Part shown: positions 1-7,198 of the stretch, in pieces
Position numbering within the stretch: position 1 is the first letter of the stretch
Layout of the letters: each line of letters begins with the position of its first letter
NCBI GenBank assembly: GCA_900553295.1
Contig: USCR01000073.1
Span: forward strand, 1-11,518
Length of the DNA: 11,518 nucleotides
Direction: 5' to 3'
DNA from: an uncultured Eubacteriales bacterium
Lineage (GTDB): Bacteria > Bacillota > Clostridia > Christensenellales > Aristaeellaceae
Notes under the pieces: generated by a model
The model's input: the letters and a program-made list of their open reading frames with translations, nothing else
Database searches by the model: none
What the model was told of the DNA's origin: nothing
Position numbers and translations under genes: made by a program

Positions 1-163
1 GGGGGAGGTCGGAATCCCCCCTGCCCCCCTGGCCGGCGGAGCCACGCTCCAAAAGAAAAATCATCTCGCAAAACCCGGCAACCAATTTCCCCTTGCTGGT
101 GAAGGCCCTCCAAAAATTCACAGGGCCTTTCCTCACGGAAAGGCCCCCCGTAGCTTTCATCCC
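1..163. other. Non-coding left edge downstream of rarA
   Basis: No convincing gene is visible here. At the edge, GGGGGA (1-6) and TCCCCC (15-20) form a perfect 6-bp inverted repeat that could be the remains of a terminator of a gene outside the window. The right half holds the rarA terminator, annotated separately. The middle part (about 21-100) shows nothing recognisable. Confidence 0.6.
111..146 (-). terminator. Rho-independent terminator of the pfkB-xth-rarA set
   Basis: Positions 123-132 and 137-146 are a perfect 10-bp inverted repeat (GGGCCTTTCC / GGAAAGGCCC) with a 4-base loop, 17 bases past the rarA stop. Read on the minus strand it is followed by TGTGAATTTTTG, so the U run is offset by about six bases from the stem, which makes it slightly non-ideal. 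The arm at 122-129 is also complementary to 102-109 (AAGGCCCT), giving a competing 8-bp hairpin. Confidence 0.72.
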
Positions 164-1498
164 TTATCCTTTTCTCTTTTCCTCCCGCCGCGCCTTCTTC
201 CAGGCTTTGATCTCCTCCAGCCGCTGCTTGTACCGCGCTTCCAGCCCCTGCTCCGTGGGGCGGTAATAAACCCGGTCCACCAAATCATCGGGGAGACACT
301 GCATGTCCGTGAGCTTCTCCTGGGTGTTGTGGGCGTACTGATACCCCTCCCCGTAATGCAGCTGCTGCATCAGCCGGGTAGGCGCGTTGCGGATCACCAG
401 GGGCACGGGCTCGGCCAGACGGGTGAGGGCGTCCTTCTTGGCGGTCTCATAGGCCATGTACAGGGCGTTGGACTTGGGCGCCATGGCCATGTACACCACC
501 GCGTGGGTCAGGTGTACGCTGCACTCGGGCATGCCCAGAAAGTGGCAGGCCTGATAGGCCGCCACGGCCACTTCCAGGGCCTTTGAATCCGCCAGGCCCA
601 CATCCTCGCTGGCGAAGCGCACCACCCGCCGGGCCACGTAGAGGGGGTCCTCCCCGGCTTCCAGCATCCGGGCCAGCCAGTATACCGCCGCGTCGGGGTC
701 GGAATTGCGCATGGACTTGTGCAGGGCGGAAATCAGGTTGTAGTGCTCCTCGCCGCCCTTGTCGTAGAGCAGGGATTTCTTGGAGATGCACTGGGCCAGG
801 GTGTCCTTGGTCACCCGGACGGCGTCGCCCTCGGTCTCCCCGTTGAGCACCGCCATTTCCAGGGTGGACAGGGCGCTGCGGGCGTCCCCGTTGGCAAAGA
901 CGGCAATGGCCTTCAGGGCCTCCGGGGTAATGTCCACCTGCTCCTTGCCAAATCCCCGCGGGTCCGTCAGCGCCCGGCGCAGAAGCCCCGTGAGCTCCTC
1001 CACGCTCAGGGCCTGGAGCACGAACACCTTGCACCGGGAGAGAAGCGCCCCGTTCACCTCAAAGGAGGGGTTCTCCGTGGTGGCCCCGATAAGGATAATG
1101 CTCCCCTTTTCCACAAAGGGCAGGAAGGCGTCCTGCTGGGCCTTGTTGAAGCGGTGGATTTCATCCACAAAGACAATGGTGCGCTCCCCGAAGCGGCGGT
1201 TTTCCTCCGCCTTGAGCATCACCTGCCGGATCTCCTTGATGCCGCTGGTCACCGCGGAAAAGTCGATGAAGGCGGCCTTGGTGCGCTGGGCGATGATCCG
1301 CGCCAGGGTGGTCTTGCCCACCCCCGGCGGGCCCCAGAAAATCATGGAGGACACGCAGTCCCCCTCAATGAGCCTGCGGAGCACCTTCCCCGGGCCCAGC
1401 AGATGGGTCTGCCCGGCGAATTCCTCCAGGGTGCGGGGGCGCATGCGCGCCGCCAGGGGCTGCGCCGCGTCGTTGGTGAAAAAGCTCTGCTGTTCCAT
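164..1498 (-). CDS. rarA: Replication-associated recombination protein A (RarA/MgsA), AAA+ ATPase
   Basis: 444-residue AAA+ ATPase of the RarA/MgsA/Mgs1/WRNIP1 family, related to clamp-loader subunits and RuvB. In characterised members it acts at stalled or gapped replication forks together with SSB and recombination proteins. Visible motifs are Walker A GPPGVGKT (56-63), Walker B VFVDEIHRF with D112 and E113, sensor 1 GATTEN (138-143), the arginine finger in LLSRC (R155) and the sensor-2 segment GDARSAL (204-210). The C-terminal half matches the family's tetramerisation region, with conserved ASEDVGLAD (296-304) and the VYMAMAPKSN stretch (335-344). Length fits the family. An open frame continues upstream to 1549, but the ATG at 1498 is chosen because AAAGGAGG lies 7 bases ahead and the family-typical N-terminus begins there. 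It is the last gene of a minus-strand set, 23 bases after xth. No damage is seen. Confidence 0.96.
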   Translation of the reverse strand: MEQQSFFTNDAAQPLAARMRPRTLEEFAGQTHLLGPGKVLRRLIEGDCVSSMIFWGPPGVGKTTLARIIAQRTKAAFIDFSAVTSGIKEIRQVMLKAEENRRFGERTIVFVDEIHRFNKAQQDAFLPFVEKGSIILIGATTENPSFEVNGALLSRCKVFVLQALSVEELTGLLRRALTDPRGFGKEQVDITPEALKAIAVFANGDARSALSTLEMAVLNGETEGDAVRVTKDTLAQCISKKSLLYDKGGEEHYNLISALHKSMRNSDPDAAVYWLARMLEAGEDPLYVARRVVRFASEDVGLADSKALEVAVAAYQACHFLGMPECSVHLTHAVVYMAMAPKSNALYMAYETAKKDALTRLAEPVPLVIRNAPTRLMQQLHYGEGYQYAHNTQEKLTDMQCLPDDLVDRVYYRPTEQGLEARYKQRLEEIKAWKKARREEKRKG

Positions 1499-1505
1499 GG
1501 CGCAT

Positions 1506-1513
1506 CCTCCTTT
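1506..1513 (-). promoter_or_regulatory. Ribosome binding site deciding the rarA start
   Basis: AAAGGAGG on the minus strand lies 7 bases before the ATG at 1498. It shows that the longer open frame (to 1549) is not the real start. The site lies in the gap between the xth stop and rarA. Confidence 0.85.
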
Positions 1514-1521
1514 GCCGCCGC

Positions 1522-2274
1522 TCAGGCCATGGTCAGCTCCACCGGGCAATGGTCGGAGCCGAAGATTTCCGGGTGAATGGCCGCGCCCCGCAGCCGGCCT
1601 TCCAGGGCCTGGGACACAATCCAGTAGTCAATGCGCCAGCCCGCGTTCTTCTCCCGGGCGTGGAACATGTACGACCACCAGCTGTACGCCCCGGTCTGCT
1701 CCGGGTAAAAATAGCGGAAGGTGTCAATGAACCCCGCGTCCAGCAGGGCGGTCATCTTGTCCCGCTCCTCCCGGGTGAAGCCCGCGTTCTGCTGGTTGCT
1801 CTTGGGGTTTTTCAGGTCGATTTCCTCATGCGCCACGTTCAGGTCCCCGCAGAAAACCACGGGCTTGTCCTTTTCCAGGCCCTTCAGGTAGGCCAGGAAG
1901 GCGTCCTCCCAGGCCATGCGGTAAGGGAGGCGGGTCAGCTCCCGCTGGGCGTTGGGGGTGTAGACCGTCAGCAGGTAAAAATCCCCCATGTCCAGGGTAA
2001 TCATCCGCCCCTCACGGTCGTGCTCCTCCACCCCCATGCCGTAGCGCACGGACAGGGCGGGCTGCCGGGTAAAGATGGCCGTGCCCGAGTAGCCCTTCTT
2101 CTCCGCGTAGTTCCAGTACTGGTGATAGCCGGGGAGGTCCAGCGTCACCTGGCCGGGCTGCACCTTGGTCTCCTGCAGGCAGAATACCTCCGCGTCCAGG
2201 GCGCGGAAGCTCTCCAGAAAGCCCTTGTCGAGGGCCGCCCGCAGGCCATTGACGTTCCAGGAAATCAGCTTCAT
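1522..2274 (-). CDS. xth: Exodeoxyribonuclease III family AP endonuclease
   Basis: 250-residue member of the exonuclease III / ExoA / APE1 family (endonuclease-exonuclease-phosphatase fold). It cleaves DNA 5' of abasic sites in base excision repair, and many members also have 3'-5' exonuclease or 3' phosphodiesterase activity. The catalytic set can be read directly: N7 in SWNVNG, E35 in LQETK (metal ligand), Y105 in TVYTPN, D144 and N146 in GDLNVAH, D216 in RIDYW, and the terminal D241-H242 pair in GSDHCP. Length is typical (about 250-270). The start at 2274 has GGAGG seven bases upstream; a longer frame to 2403 only overlaps the kinase gene and has no family similarity. Its ATG overlaps the kinase TGA (ATGA), suggesting translational coupling. 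The symbol could equally be exoA, the Bacillus name. Confidence 0.95.
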   Translation of the reverse strand: MKLISWNVNGLRAALDKGFLESFRALDAEVFCLQETKVQPGQVTLDLPGYHQYWNYAEKKGYSGTAIFTRQPALSVRYGMGVEEHDREGRMITLDMGDFYLLTVYTPNAQRELTRLPYRMAWEDAFLAYLKGLEKDKPVVFCGDLNVAHEEIDLKNPKSNQQNAGFTREERDKMTALLDAGFIDTFRYFYPEQTGAYSWWSYMFHAREKNAGWRIDYWIVSQALEGRLRGAAIHPEIFGSDHCPVELTMA

Positions 2275-3224
2275 GCCTTGCCCTCCATCATGTCCAGGAT
2301 GCGCTGGGCCTTGGCCTCCAGCTCTCCGGCGGTGATGCGCCCGGTGAGGCAGCCCACGTGCTGCACGCATACTCCGCCCATGATGTTGCCCAGGGCCACG
2401 CACCGGGTCAGGGGCGCGTCATGGTACAGCCCGTACATCAGCCCCGCGATGAAGGCGTCCCCCGCGCCGGTGGTGTCCACCACCGGGCCCTCCAGGGGCA
2501 GGGTGGGCACCTGTGTTATTTGGCCTTCCTCCATGACCAGGCAGCCCCGGTCGCCCACCTTCACCAGGGGCGCGCGCAGATAGGGGGCCAGGGCCTCGAG
2601 GGCCTTTTCCGGGGTGGGCTGGCCGGTGATCTTCTGCGCCTCCTGATGGTTGGGGGTGTAGTAGTCCGCCAGGGCCAGGTAATCCCCGTAGCGGCTCAGG
2701 GAGAGGTCGTCCCGCCAGCTCTCGTCCAGCACCAGGATGACCCCGGGGTTCTCCCTTTTCAGCTGCTTGTACACGTCCATGAGCTCCAGCCCCATGCGCA
2801 GGATCTTCGCCCCGCGGAATTGCTCCAGCAGGGCTTGCTTCATCTCGTCCGTGTACACAATGTCCTCGCACCGGGAGACGAAGCTGCGGTCCGTGGGCAG
2901 GATCAATACGCTGGTGACGGTGACCGGCTCCCCGCTGCCCTGGTAGATGTTGCGGTAGGCCGCGCCGCTCGCCCGCAGGTGGCCTTCGATAAAGGCGGAA
3001 ATGTTCCCCTTGCCCAGGAAGGTGCTGAAGTCCACGGGCACCCCCAGGCGGGCCAGGTGAATCATGGTGGCGGGCAGGCCGCCCCCCAGCTGCATGTCAA
3101 AGCCTTGGGCGTAAAGCTCCTCCCCCTCCACGGGCAGGCGGGGCAGGCCGCTGAAAAGCAGGTCGCAGTTTAACAGTCCCACGCCGCTGGCGTAGGGCAC
3201 GGAATGCTGGGTCATGGTGTGCAT
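2271..3224 (-). CDS. PfkB-family carbohydrate kinase (ribokinase-like), substrate unknown
   Basis: 317-residue cytoplasmic kinase of the ribokinase/PfkB superfamily, which phosphorylates sugars, nucleosides or similar small alcohols with ATP. PfkB signature 2 is clear as DTTGAGDAF (250-258), with the anion hole GAG and catalytic base D256. The substrate-side glycine motif is present as QLGGG (45-49), and YTPNHQEA (189-196) matches the PN-x-x-E-A segment that precedes the nucleotide-binding half. Specificity cannot be read; fructose, ribose, adenosine and 2-keto-3-deoxygluconate kinases share these motifs. The start at 3224 is chosen for AGGAAGG 4 bases upstream; the ATG at 3215 would have 13 bases. 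It is the first gene of the set with xth and rarA, and is divergent from dnaE. A weak -10-like CATAAT (minus strand, 3245-3250) lies upstream with no good -35. Confidence 0.9.
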   Translation of the reverse strand: MHTMTQHSVPYASGVGLLNCDLLFSGLPRLPVEGEELYAQGFDMQLGGGLPATMIHLARLGVPVDFSTFLGKGNISAFIEGHLRASGAAYRNIYQGSGEPVTVTSVLILPTDRSFVSRCEDIVYTDEMKQALLEQFRGAKILRMGLELMDVYKQLKRENPGVILVLDESWRDDLSLSRYGDYLALADYYTPNHQEAQKITGQPTPEKALEALAPYLRAPLVKVGDRGCLVMEEGQITQVPTLPLEGPVVDTTGAGDAFIAGLMYGLYHDAPLTRCVALGNIMGGVCVQHVGCLTGRITAGELEAKAQRILDMMEGKA

Positions 3225-3269
3225 CCATCCTTCCTATGGCGGATATTATGTTAAGAAGTTTTTCTCTGC

Positions 3270-3314
3270 CCGGGAGAAAAATCCTTCCCCGGGACCCTCC
3301 CCCCATGGTATAAT
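3270..3314 (+). promoter_or_regulatory. dnaE promoter with extended -10 and overlapping palindrome
   Basis: A perfect TATAAT at 3309-3314 is preceded by TGG (3306-3308), forming an extended -10 (TGnTATAAT). The best -35, TTCCCC at 3285-3290 with an 18-base spacer, is poor, which fits extended -10 promoters. Two copies of the palindrome CCCGGG (3270-3275 and 3288-3293) flank and overlap the -35 region and could form a 6-bp hairpin or act as an operator; this is inference. Only 41 bases separate the -10 from the dnaE ATG, so the leader should be short. Confidence 0.7.
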
Positions 3315-3355
3315 ACAAGGGAGAGCGGCGGCAAAAAACGCCGCGGGAGGAACGG

Positions 3356-6300
3356 ATGAGTTTTACACACCTGCATTTGCATACGGAATACAGCCTGCTG
3401 GACGGCGCCTGCCGCATCCCCAAATTGGTGGAGCGGCTCAAGGCCCTGGGCATGGACAGCTGCGCCGTCACCGATCACGGCGTGATGTACGGGGTTATCG
3501 ACTTTTATTCGGCCATGAAGGACGCGGGGATGCACCCGGTCATCGGCTGCGAGGCCTATGTCTGCCGGGACCGCAGGGACAAAAGCTATGTGAGCCGGGA
3601 GTACAGCCACCTGATTTTGCTGTGCGAAAACAACACCGGCTACCAGAACCTCATGTACCTGTGCTCCCAGGGCTTCCTCACGGGCTATTATTACAAGCCG
3701 CGCATGGATTACCAGCTGATCCGGGAGCACAGCCAGGGGCTGATCTGCCTCTCCGCCTGCCTGTCCGGGGACCTGCCCAAGCTGCTCCTGCAGGACCGGC
3801 ACGAGGACGCCGTGGCCTATGTGCGGGAGATGCAGGACATCTTCGGCAAGGAGAATTTCTTCATCGAGATCATGGACCACGGCATCCGGGAGGAGCGTAT
3901 CGTGCTGCCCCGGCTGGTGGCCCTGGCCCGGGAGCTGGACGTGCCCCTGGTGGCCACCAACGACTGCCACTATCTGGAGGAAAAGGACGCCGACGCCCAG
4001 GAAGTGCTCATGTGCATCCAAACGGGCAAAACCCTCGAGGATACCAGCCGCATGCGCATGGAGACCCGCCAGCTCTACGTCAAGAGCGAGGCGGAGATGC
4101 GCGCCCTCTTCGCCGCCTACCCCGACGCCGTGGACAACGCCGGGAAAATCGCCCAGCGCTGCCAGGTGGAGTTTGAGTTCGGGGTCACCCGCCTGCCCAG
4201 CTATCCCGTGCCCACGGAGGAAACCCCCGCCCAGATGCTGGAGCGGTTGTGCCGGGAGGGCATGGCCCGCCTCTACCCCGACGCCGGGGAGGAGGACGAG
4301 CCCTACCGCCGCCTGCGCTATGAGCTGGACACCATCGGCCACATGGGCTATGTGGACTACTTCCTCATCGTGTGGGACTTCATCCACTACGCCAAGAGCC
4401 AGGGCATCATGGTGGGGCCGGGGCGGGGGAGCGGCGCCGGCTCCATCGTGGCCTATTCCCTGGGCATCACCATGCTGGACCCCCTGAAGTACAACCTGCT
4501 CTTTGAGCGCTTTCTGAATCCCGAGCGGGTCACCATGCCCGATATCGACGTGGACTTCTGCTACGAGCGCCGGCAGGAGGTCATCGACTACGTGGCCCGC
4601 AAGTATGGGGAGGACCACGTGAGCCAGATCATCACCTTCGGCACCATGGCGGCCAAGGGCGTCATCCGGGACGTGGGCCGGGTGCTGGGCATGAGCTACC
4701 AGGAGACGGACGCCGTGGCCAAGGCCGTGCCCTTCGACCTGGGCATGACCCTGGAAAAGGCCCTGCATCTCTCCCCCCTCCTGCACCAGATGTACACCGA
4801 CCGGGAGGACGTGAAAAAGCTCATCGACACCGCCCTCACCCTGGAGGGCATGCCCCGGCACGCCTCCACCCACGCCGCGGGGGTGCTCATCACCGGCAAA
4901 CCGGTGATTGAATACGTCCCCCTGCAGCGCAACGACGAGGTGATCACCACCCAGTACCCCATGGGCACCATTGAGCGGCTGGGCCTGCTGAAAATGGACT
5001 TCCTGGGCCTGCGCACCCTTACGGTGATCCGGGATACCTTGGAGATGATGCGCCAGCTGGGCGTGGACATGCAGCCCGAGGACATCCCCATGGACGACCC
5101 CGAGGTGTACAAAATGATCTCCGACGGGGACACCGACGGCGTGTTCCAGCTGGAAGGCAGTGGCATGCGCACCTTCCTCACCGCCATGCGCCCGGAGAAC
5201 TTCGAGGACATCATCGCCGCCATTTCCCTCTACCGCCCCGGGCCCATGGAGTCCATCCCCCGCTATATCCAGGGCAAGCAGAACCCGCAAAGCGTCCACT
5301 ACGAAACCCCGCTTTTGAAGCCCATCCTGGACGTGACCTACGGCTGCATGGTCTATCAGGAGCAGGTGATGCAGATCGTGCGGGACCTGGCCGGGTACAG
5401 CTATGGCCGCAGCGACCTGGTGCGCCGGGCCATGGCCAAGAAAAAGCACAAGATCATGGAGCAGGAGCGGGAGTACTTCGTCCACGGCATGGTGGACGGG
5501 GACGGCCAGGTGGTCATCCCCGGCTGCGTGCGCAACGGCGTCAGCGAGGATGTGGCCAACCAGATTTACGACGAGATGATCTCCTTCGCCTCCTACGCCT
5601 TCAATAAATCCCACGCCGCGGCCTACAGCGTGGTGGCTATGCAGACCGGCTGGCTCAAGCGCTACTACCCCGAGCCCTTCATGGCCGCCATTATGAACAG
5701 CGTCTTTGGCAACTCCGCCAAGATTGCCGCCTATATCCAGTACTGCCGGGGACGGAACATCCCCATCCTGCCCCCCAGCGTGAACGCCTCCCAGTGGAAG
5801 TTCACCGTGGAGCGCCTGCCCGACGGCCGCCTGGGCATCCTCTTTGGCCTGGGGGCGGTGAAGAACGTGGGCGCGGGGGCGGTGGACGCCATTGTGGCCC
5901 AGCGGCAGAAGGCCCCCTTCAAGGACATCTTTGATTTCTGCCGCCGCATTGACACCGAGGCGGTGAACAAGCGCGTGGTGGAAAGCCTCATCAAGGCAGG
6001 GGCCTTTGACTTCCCCGGCGCCCGCCGCAGCCAGATGATGGCCGTGTACGATACGGAGCTGGACGCCGCCATCTCCCAGCGCAAGAGCAACGTGGCCGGG
6101 CAGCTGAGCCTGTTCGACCTGGGCGCGGACATGGGTATGGCGCCCCAACCCCCCCGCATGCCCCCCCTGCCGGAGCATCCCCCCCGGGCGCTGCTGGCCA
6201 TGGAGAAGGAGGTCACGGGCATCTACATCACCGGCCACCCCCTGGACGAGCACCGGGCCCTGCTGGAAAAGATGACCTTCTCCACCGCGGACCTCAGCGA

Positions 6301-6919
6301 GCTGGAGGACCGCCCCGACCACGGCATGTCCCTGGACGGGCAGCTGGTGGAGATGGGCGGCATCCTCACGGAGGTGAAGGGCAAGGCCACCAAGAAGGGC
6401 GCCTACATGGGCTTCATCACCCTGGAAGATCTCAGCGGGCAGATTGAGTGCCTGGTGTTCCCCAAGGTATTCGAGCGCTACCAGGGCACCATCGCCGCGG
6501 ACGACCTGGTGGTGCTGGAGGGCCGGTTGTCCATCCGGGAGGAGGAGGCCCCCAAGCTGCTGGTGAAAACCATCACCCCCCTGGAGGAGTGGCCCCCCGG
6601 CGGCCTGGAGCGCCAGCGCCCCGCCCCCCAGGGCCGCCGCTCCGCCGTGCCCCACAAGGCCCCCGCCCCCAAGACCGACGCCCAGTGGGCCCAGGAGGCC
6701 CCGGCCAAGCTGTTCCTCCGCCTGCCCCGCAACCTGCTGGAGGACGCCACCGCCCGGCTGGCCCTGCACCCCGGCTCGGTGCCCGTATACCTGCACATCC
6801 CCGCGGAAAAGCTCACCCTGCTTTCGCCCCGCACCTCCTGGTGCGACGGCTCCTCCGCCTGCCTGGACCGCCTGCGGGAGCTGCTGGGCGCGGACAACGT
6901 GAAGCTCACGGAGAAATAA
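3356..6919 (+). CDS. dnaE: DNA polymerase III subunit alpha (DnaE)
   Basis: 1187-residue C-family replicative DNA polymerase. An N-terminal PHP domain (about 1-210) begins HLHLHTEYS and keeps candidate metal ligands H7, H9, H41, E66, C135, D203 and H205, so PHP nuclease function is possible. The palm has the GPGRGSGAGS loop (354-363) and the catalytic aspartates D398 and D400 in PDIDVDF, plus D548 in KMDFLGLRT. FNKSHAAAY (749-757) marks the fingers. QLSLF at 916-920 matches an internal beta-clamp binding motif. An OB fold spans about 993-1065, followed by a Pro/Arg/Lys-rich linker and a C-terminal domain (about 1117-1187) as in clostridial DnaE. No separate proofreading exonuclease insertion is seen, so it is not PolC; Firmicutes usually also carry polC elsewhere. 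The ATG at 3356 has GGAGG five bases upstream. It stands alone under its own promoter. Confidence 0.98.
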   Translation: MSFTHLHLHTEYSLLDGACRIPKLVERLKALGMDSCAVTDHGVMYGVIDFYSAMKDAGMHPVIGCEAYVCRDRRDKSYVSREYSHLILLCENNTGYQNLMYLCSQGFLTGYYYKPRMDYQLIREHSQGLICLSACLSGDLPKLLLQDRHEDAVAYVREMQDIFGKENFFIEIMDHGIREERIVLPRLVALARELDVPLVATNDCHYLEEKDADAQEVLMCIQTGKTLEDTSRMRMETRQLYVKSEAEMRALFAAYPDAVDNAGKIAQRCQVEFEFGVTRLPSYPVPTEETPAQMLERLCREGMARLYPDAGEEDEPYRRLRYELDTIGHMGYVDYFLIVWDFIHYAKSQGIMVGPGRGSGAGSIVAYSLGITMLDPLKYNLLFERFLNPERVTMPDIDVDFCYERRQEVIDYVARKYGEDHVSQIITFGTMAAKGVIRDVGRVLGMSYQETDAVAKAVPFDLGMTLEKALHLSPLLHQMYTDREDVKKLIDTALTLEGMPRHASTHAAGVLITGKPVIEYVPLQRNDEVITTQYPMGTIERLGLLKMDFLGLRTLTVIRDTLEMMRQLGVDMQPEDIPMDDPEVYKMISDGDTDGVFQLEGSGMRTFLTAMRPENFEDIIAAISLYRPGPMESIPRYIQGKQNPQSVHYETPLLKPILDVTYGCMVYQEQVMQIVRDLAGYSYGRSDLVRRAMAKKKHKIMEQEREYFVHGMVDGDGQVVIPGCVRNGVSEDVANQIYDEMISFASYAFNKSHAAAYSVVAMQTGWLKRYYPEPFMAAIMNSVFGNSAKIAAYIQYCRGRNIPILPPSVNASQWKFTVERLPDGRLGILFGLGAVKNVGAGAVDAIVAQRQKAPFKDIFDFCRRIDTEAVNKRVVESLIKAGAFDFPGARRSQMMAVYDTELDAAISQRKSNVAGQLSLFDLGADMGMAPQPPRMPPLPEHPPRALLAMEKEVTGIYITGHPLDEHRALLEKMTFSTADLSELEDRPDHGMSLDGQLVEMGGILTEVKGKATKKGAYMGFITLEDLSGQIECLVFPKVFERYQGTIAADDLVVLEGRLSIREEEAPKLLVKTITPLEEWPPGGLERQRPAPQGRRSAVPHKAPAPKTDAQWAQEAPAKLFLRLPRNLLEDATARLALHPGSVPVYLHIPAEKLTLLSPRTSWCDGSSACLDRLRELLGADNVKLTEK

Positions 6920-7198
6920 TGCGCGTGTCTCAGGCTGCTGAAAAAGCATGTTTTTAACACGAAACACGGAAGAAAAAAGGATCGGTTTCTCAGCTTGCAA
7001 ACATACCGGCAAGGATGGGGGCCGAAGGTTTCCAAAGGGCGAGCGGAAAGCCCTTTGGTCGCGCCCGCAGGCGCGAAACCCTTTGCGCTTGCGGGCATCA
7101 ATGGCGCTAAAATGATAGCGTAAATACCTTGCCAACGGTTGGATAATTTTTCGCCATGGGGCGTAACCAATACATTTCCATGAAAGAGGTGGCATTAC
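6920..7198. other. 279-base intergenic region with dense secondary structure
   Basis: No gene is supported here. After dnaE there is only a weak A5/T5 hairpin (6941-6945 / 6951-6955) and no good terminator, so dnaE transcripts may run on. Positions 7006-7142 contain nested perfect inverted repeats, annotated separately as a candidate structured RNA. GATAAT at 7142-7147 could be a -10 for the lipoprotein gene, but no matching -35 was found. GAGGTGG (7185-7191 region) before the ATG at 7199 is the lipoprotein ribosome binding site. Confidence 0.6.
7006..7133. ncRNA. Candidate structured RNA or structured repeat (three-way junction with possible pseudoknot)
   Basis: The helices can be read by eye. 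P1: GGCAAGG 7008-7014 with CCTTGCC 7127-7133. P2: GGTTT 7027-7031 with AAACC 7076-7080. P3: CCAAAGGGC 7032-7040 with GCCCTTTGG 7050-7058. P4: CGCGCC 7060-7065 with GGCGCG 7070-7075, loop CGCA. P5: CGCTA 7105-7109 with TAGCG 7116-7120. P2, P3 and P4 form a three-way junction with a single unpaired base (7059). The P3 loop (7041-7049) can pair with 7082-7090 in eight of nine positions, counting one G-U, which would make a pseudoknot. An alternative 12-bp stem (7063-7074 / 7085-7096, one G-U) excludes P4. The strand is not decided; helices are nearly symmetric. It could be a regulatory leader of the lipoprotein gene, a free RNA, a dnaE 3' element, or a dispersed palindromic repeat. I do not recognise a named family. 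Confidence 0.4.

Noticed and set aside
719..1730. Long plus-strand frames opposite rarA and xth.
   Set aside because: They lie opposite genes with complete catalytic motifs and translate to Arg/Pro/Gly-rich sequence without recognisable features.
7027..7096. A tRNA-like cloverleaf.
   Set aside because: There are three helices around a junction, but no T-loop GTTCGA-type motif, no 7-bp acceptor stem and no anticodon arm geometry.
7063..7096. Intrinsic terminator of dnaE formed by the 12-bp stem.
   Set aside because: No U tract follows on the plus strand (the next bases are ATCAATGG), and it lies about 140 bases after the dnaE stop; it remains only as an alternative fold.
6920..7170. A possible minus-strand small protein across the dnaE-lipoprotein gap (frame 6478-7170).
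   Set aside because: Most of it is antisense to the 3' part of dnaE, there is no good ribosome binding site, and the base pairing there explains the sequence better than coding does.
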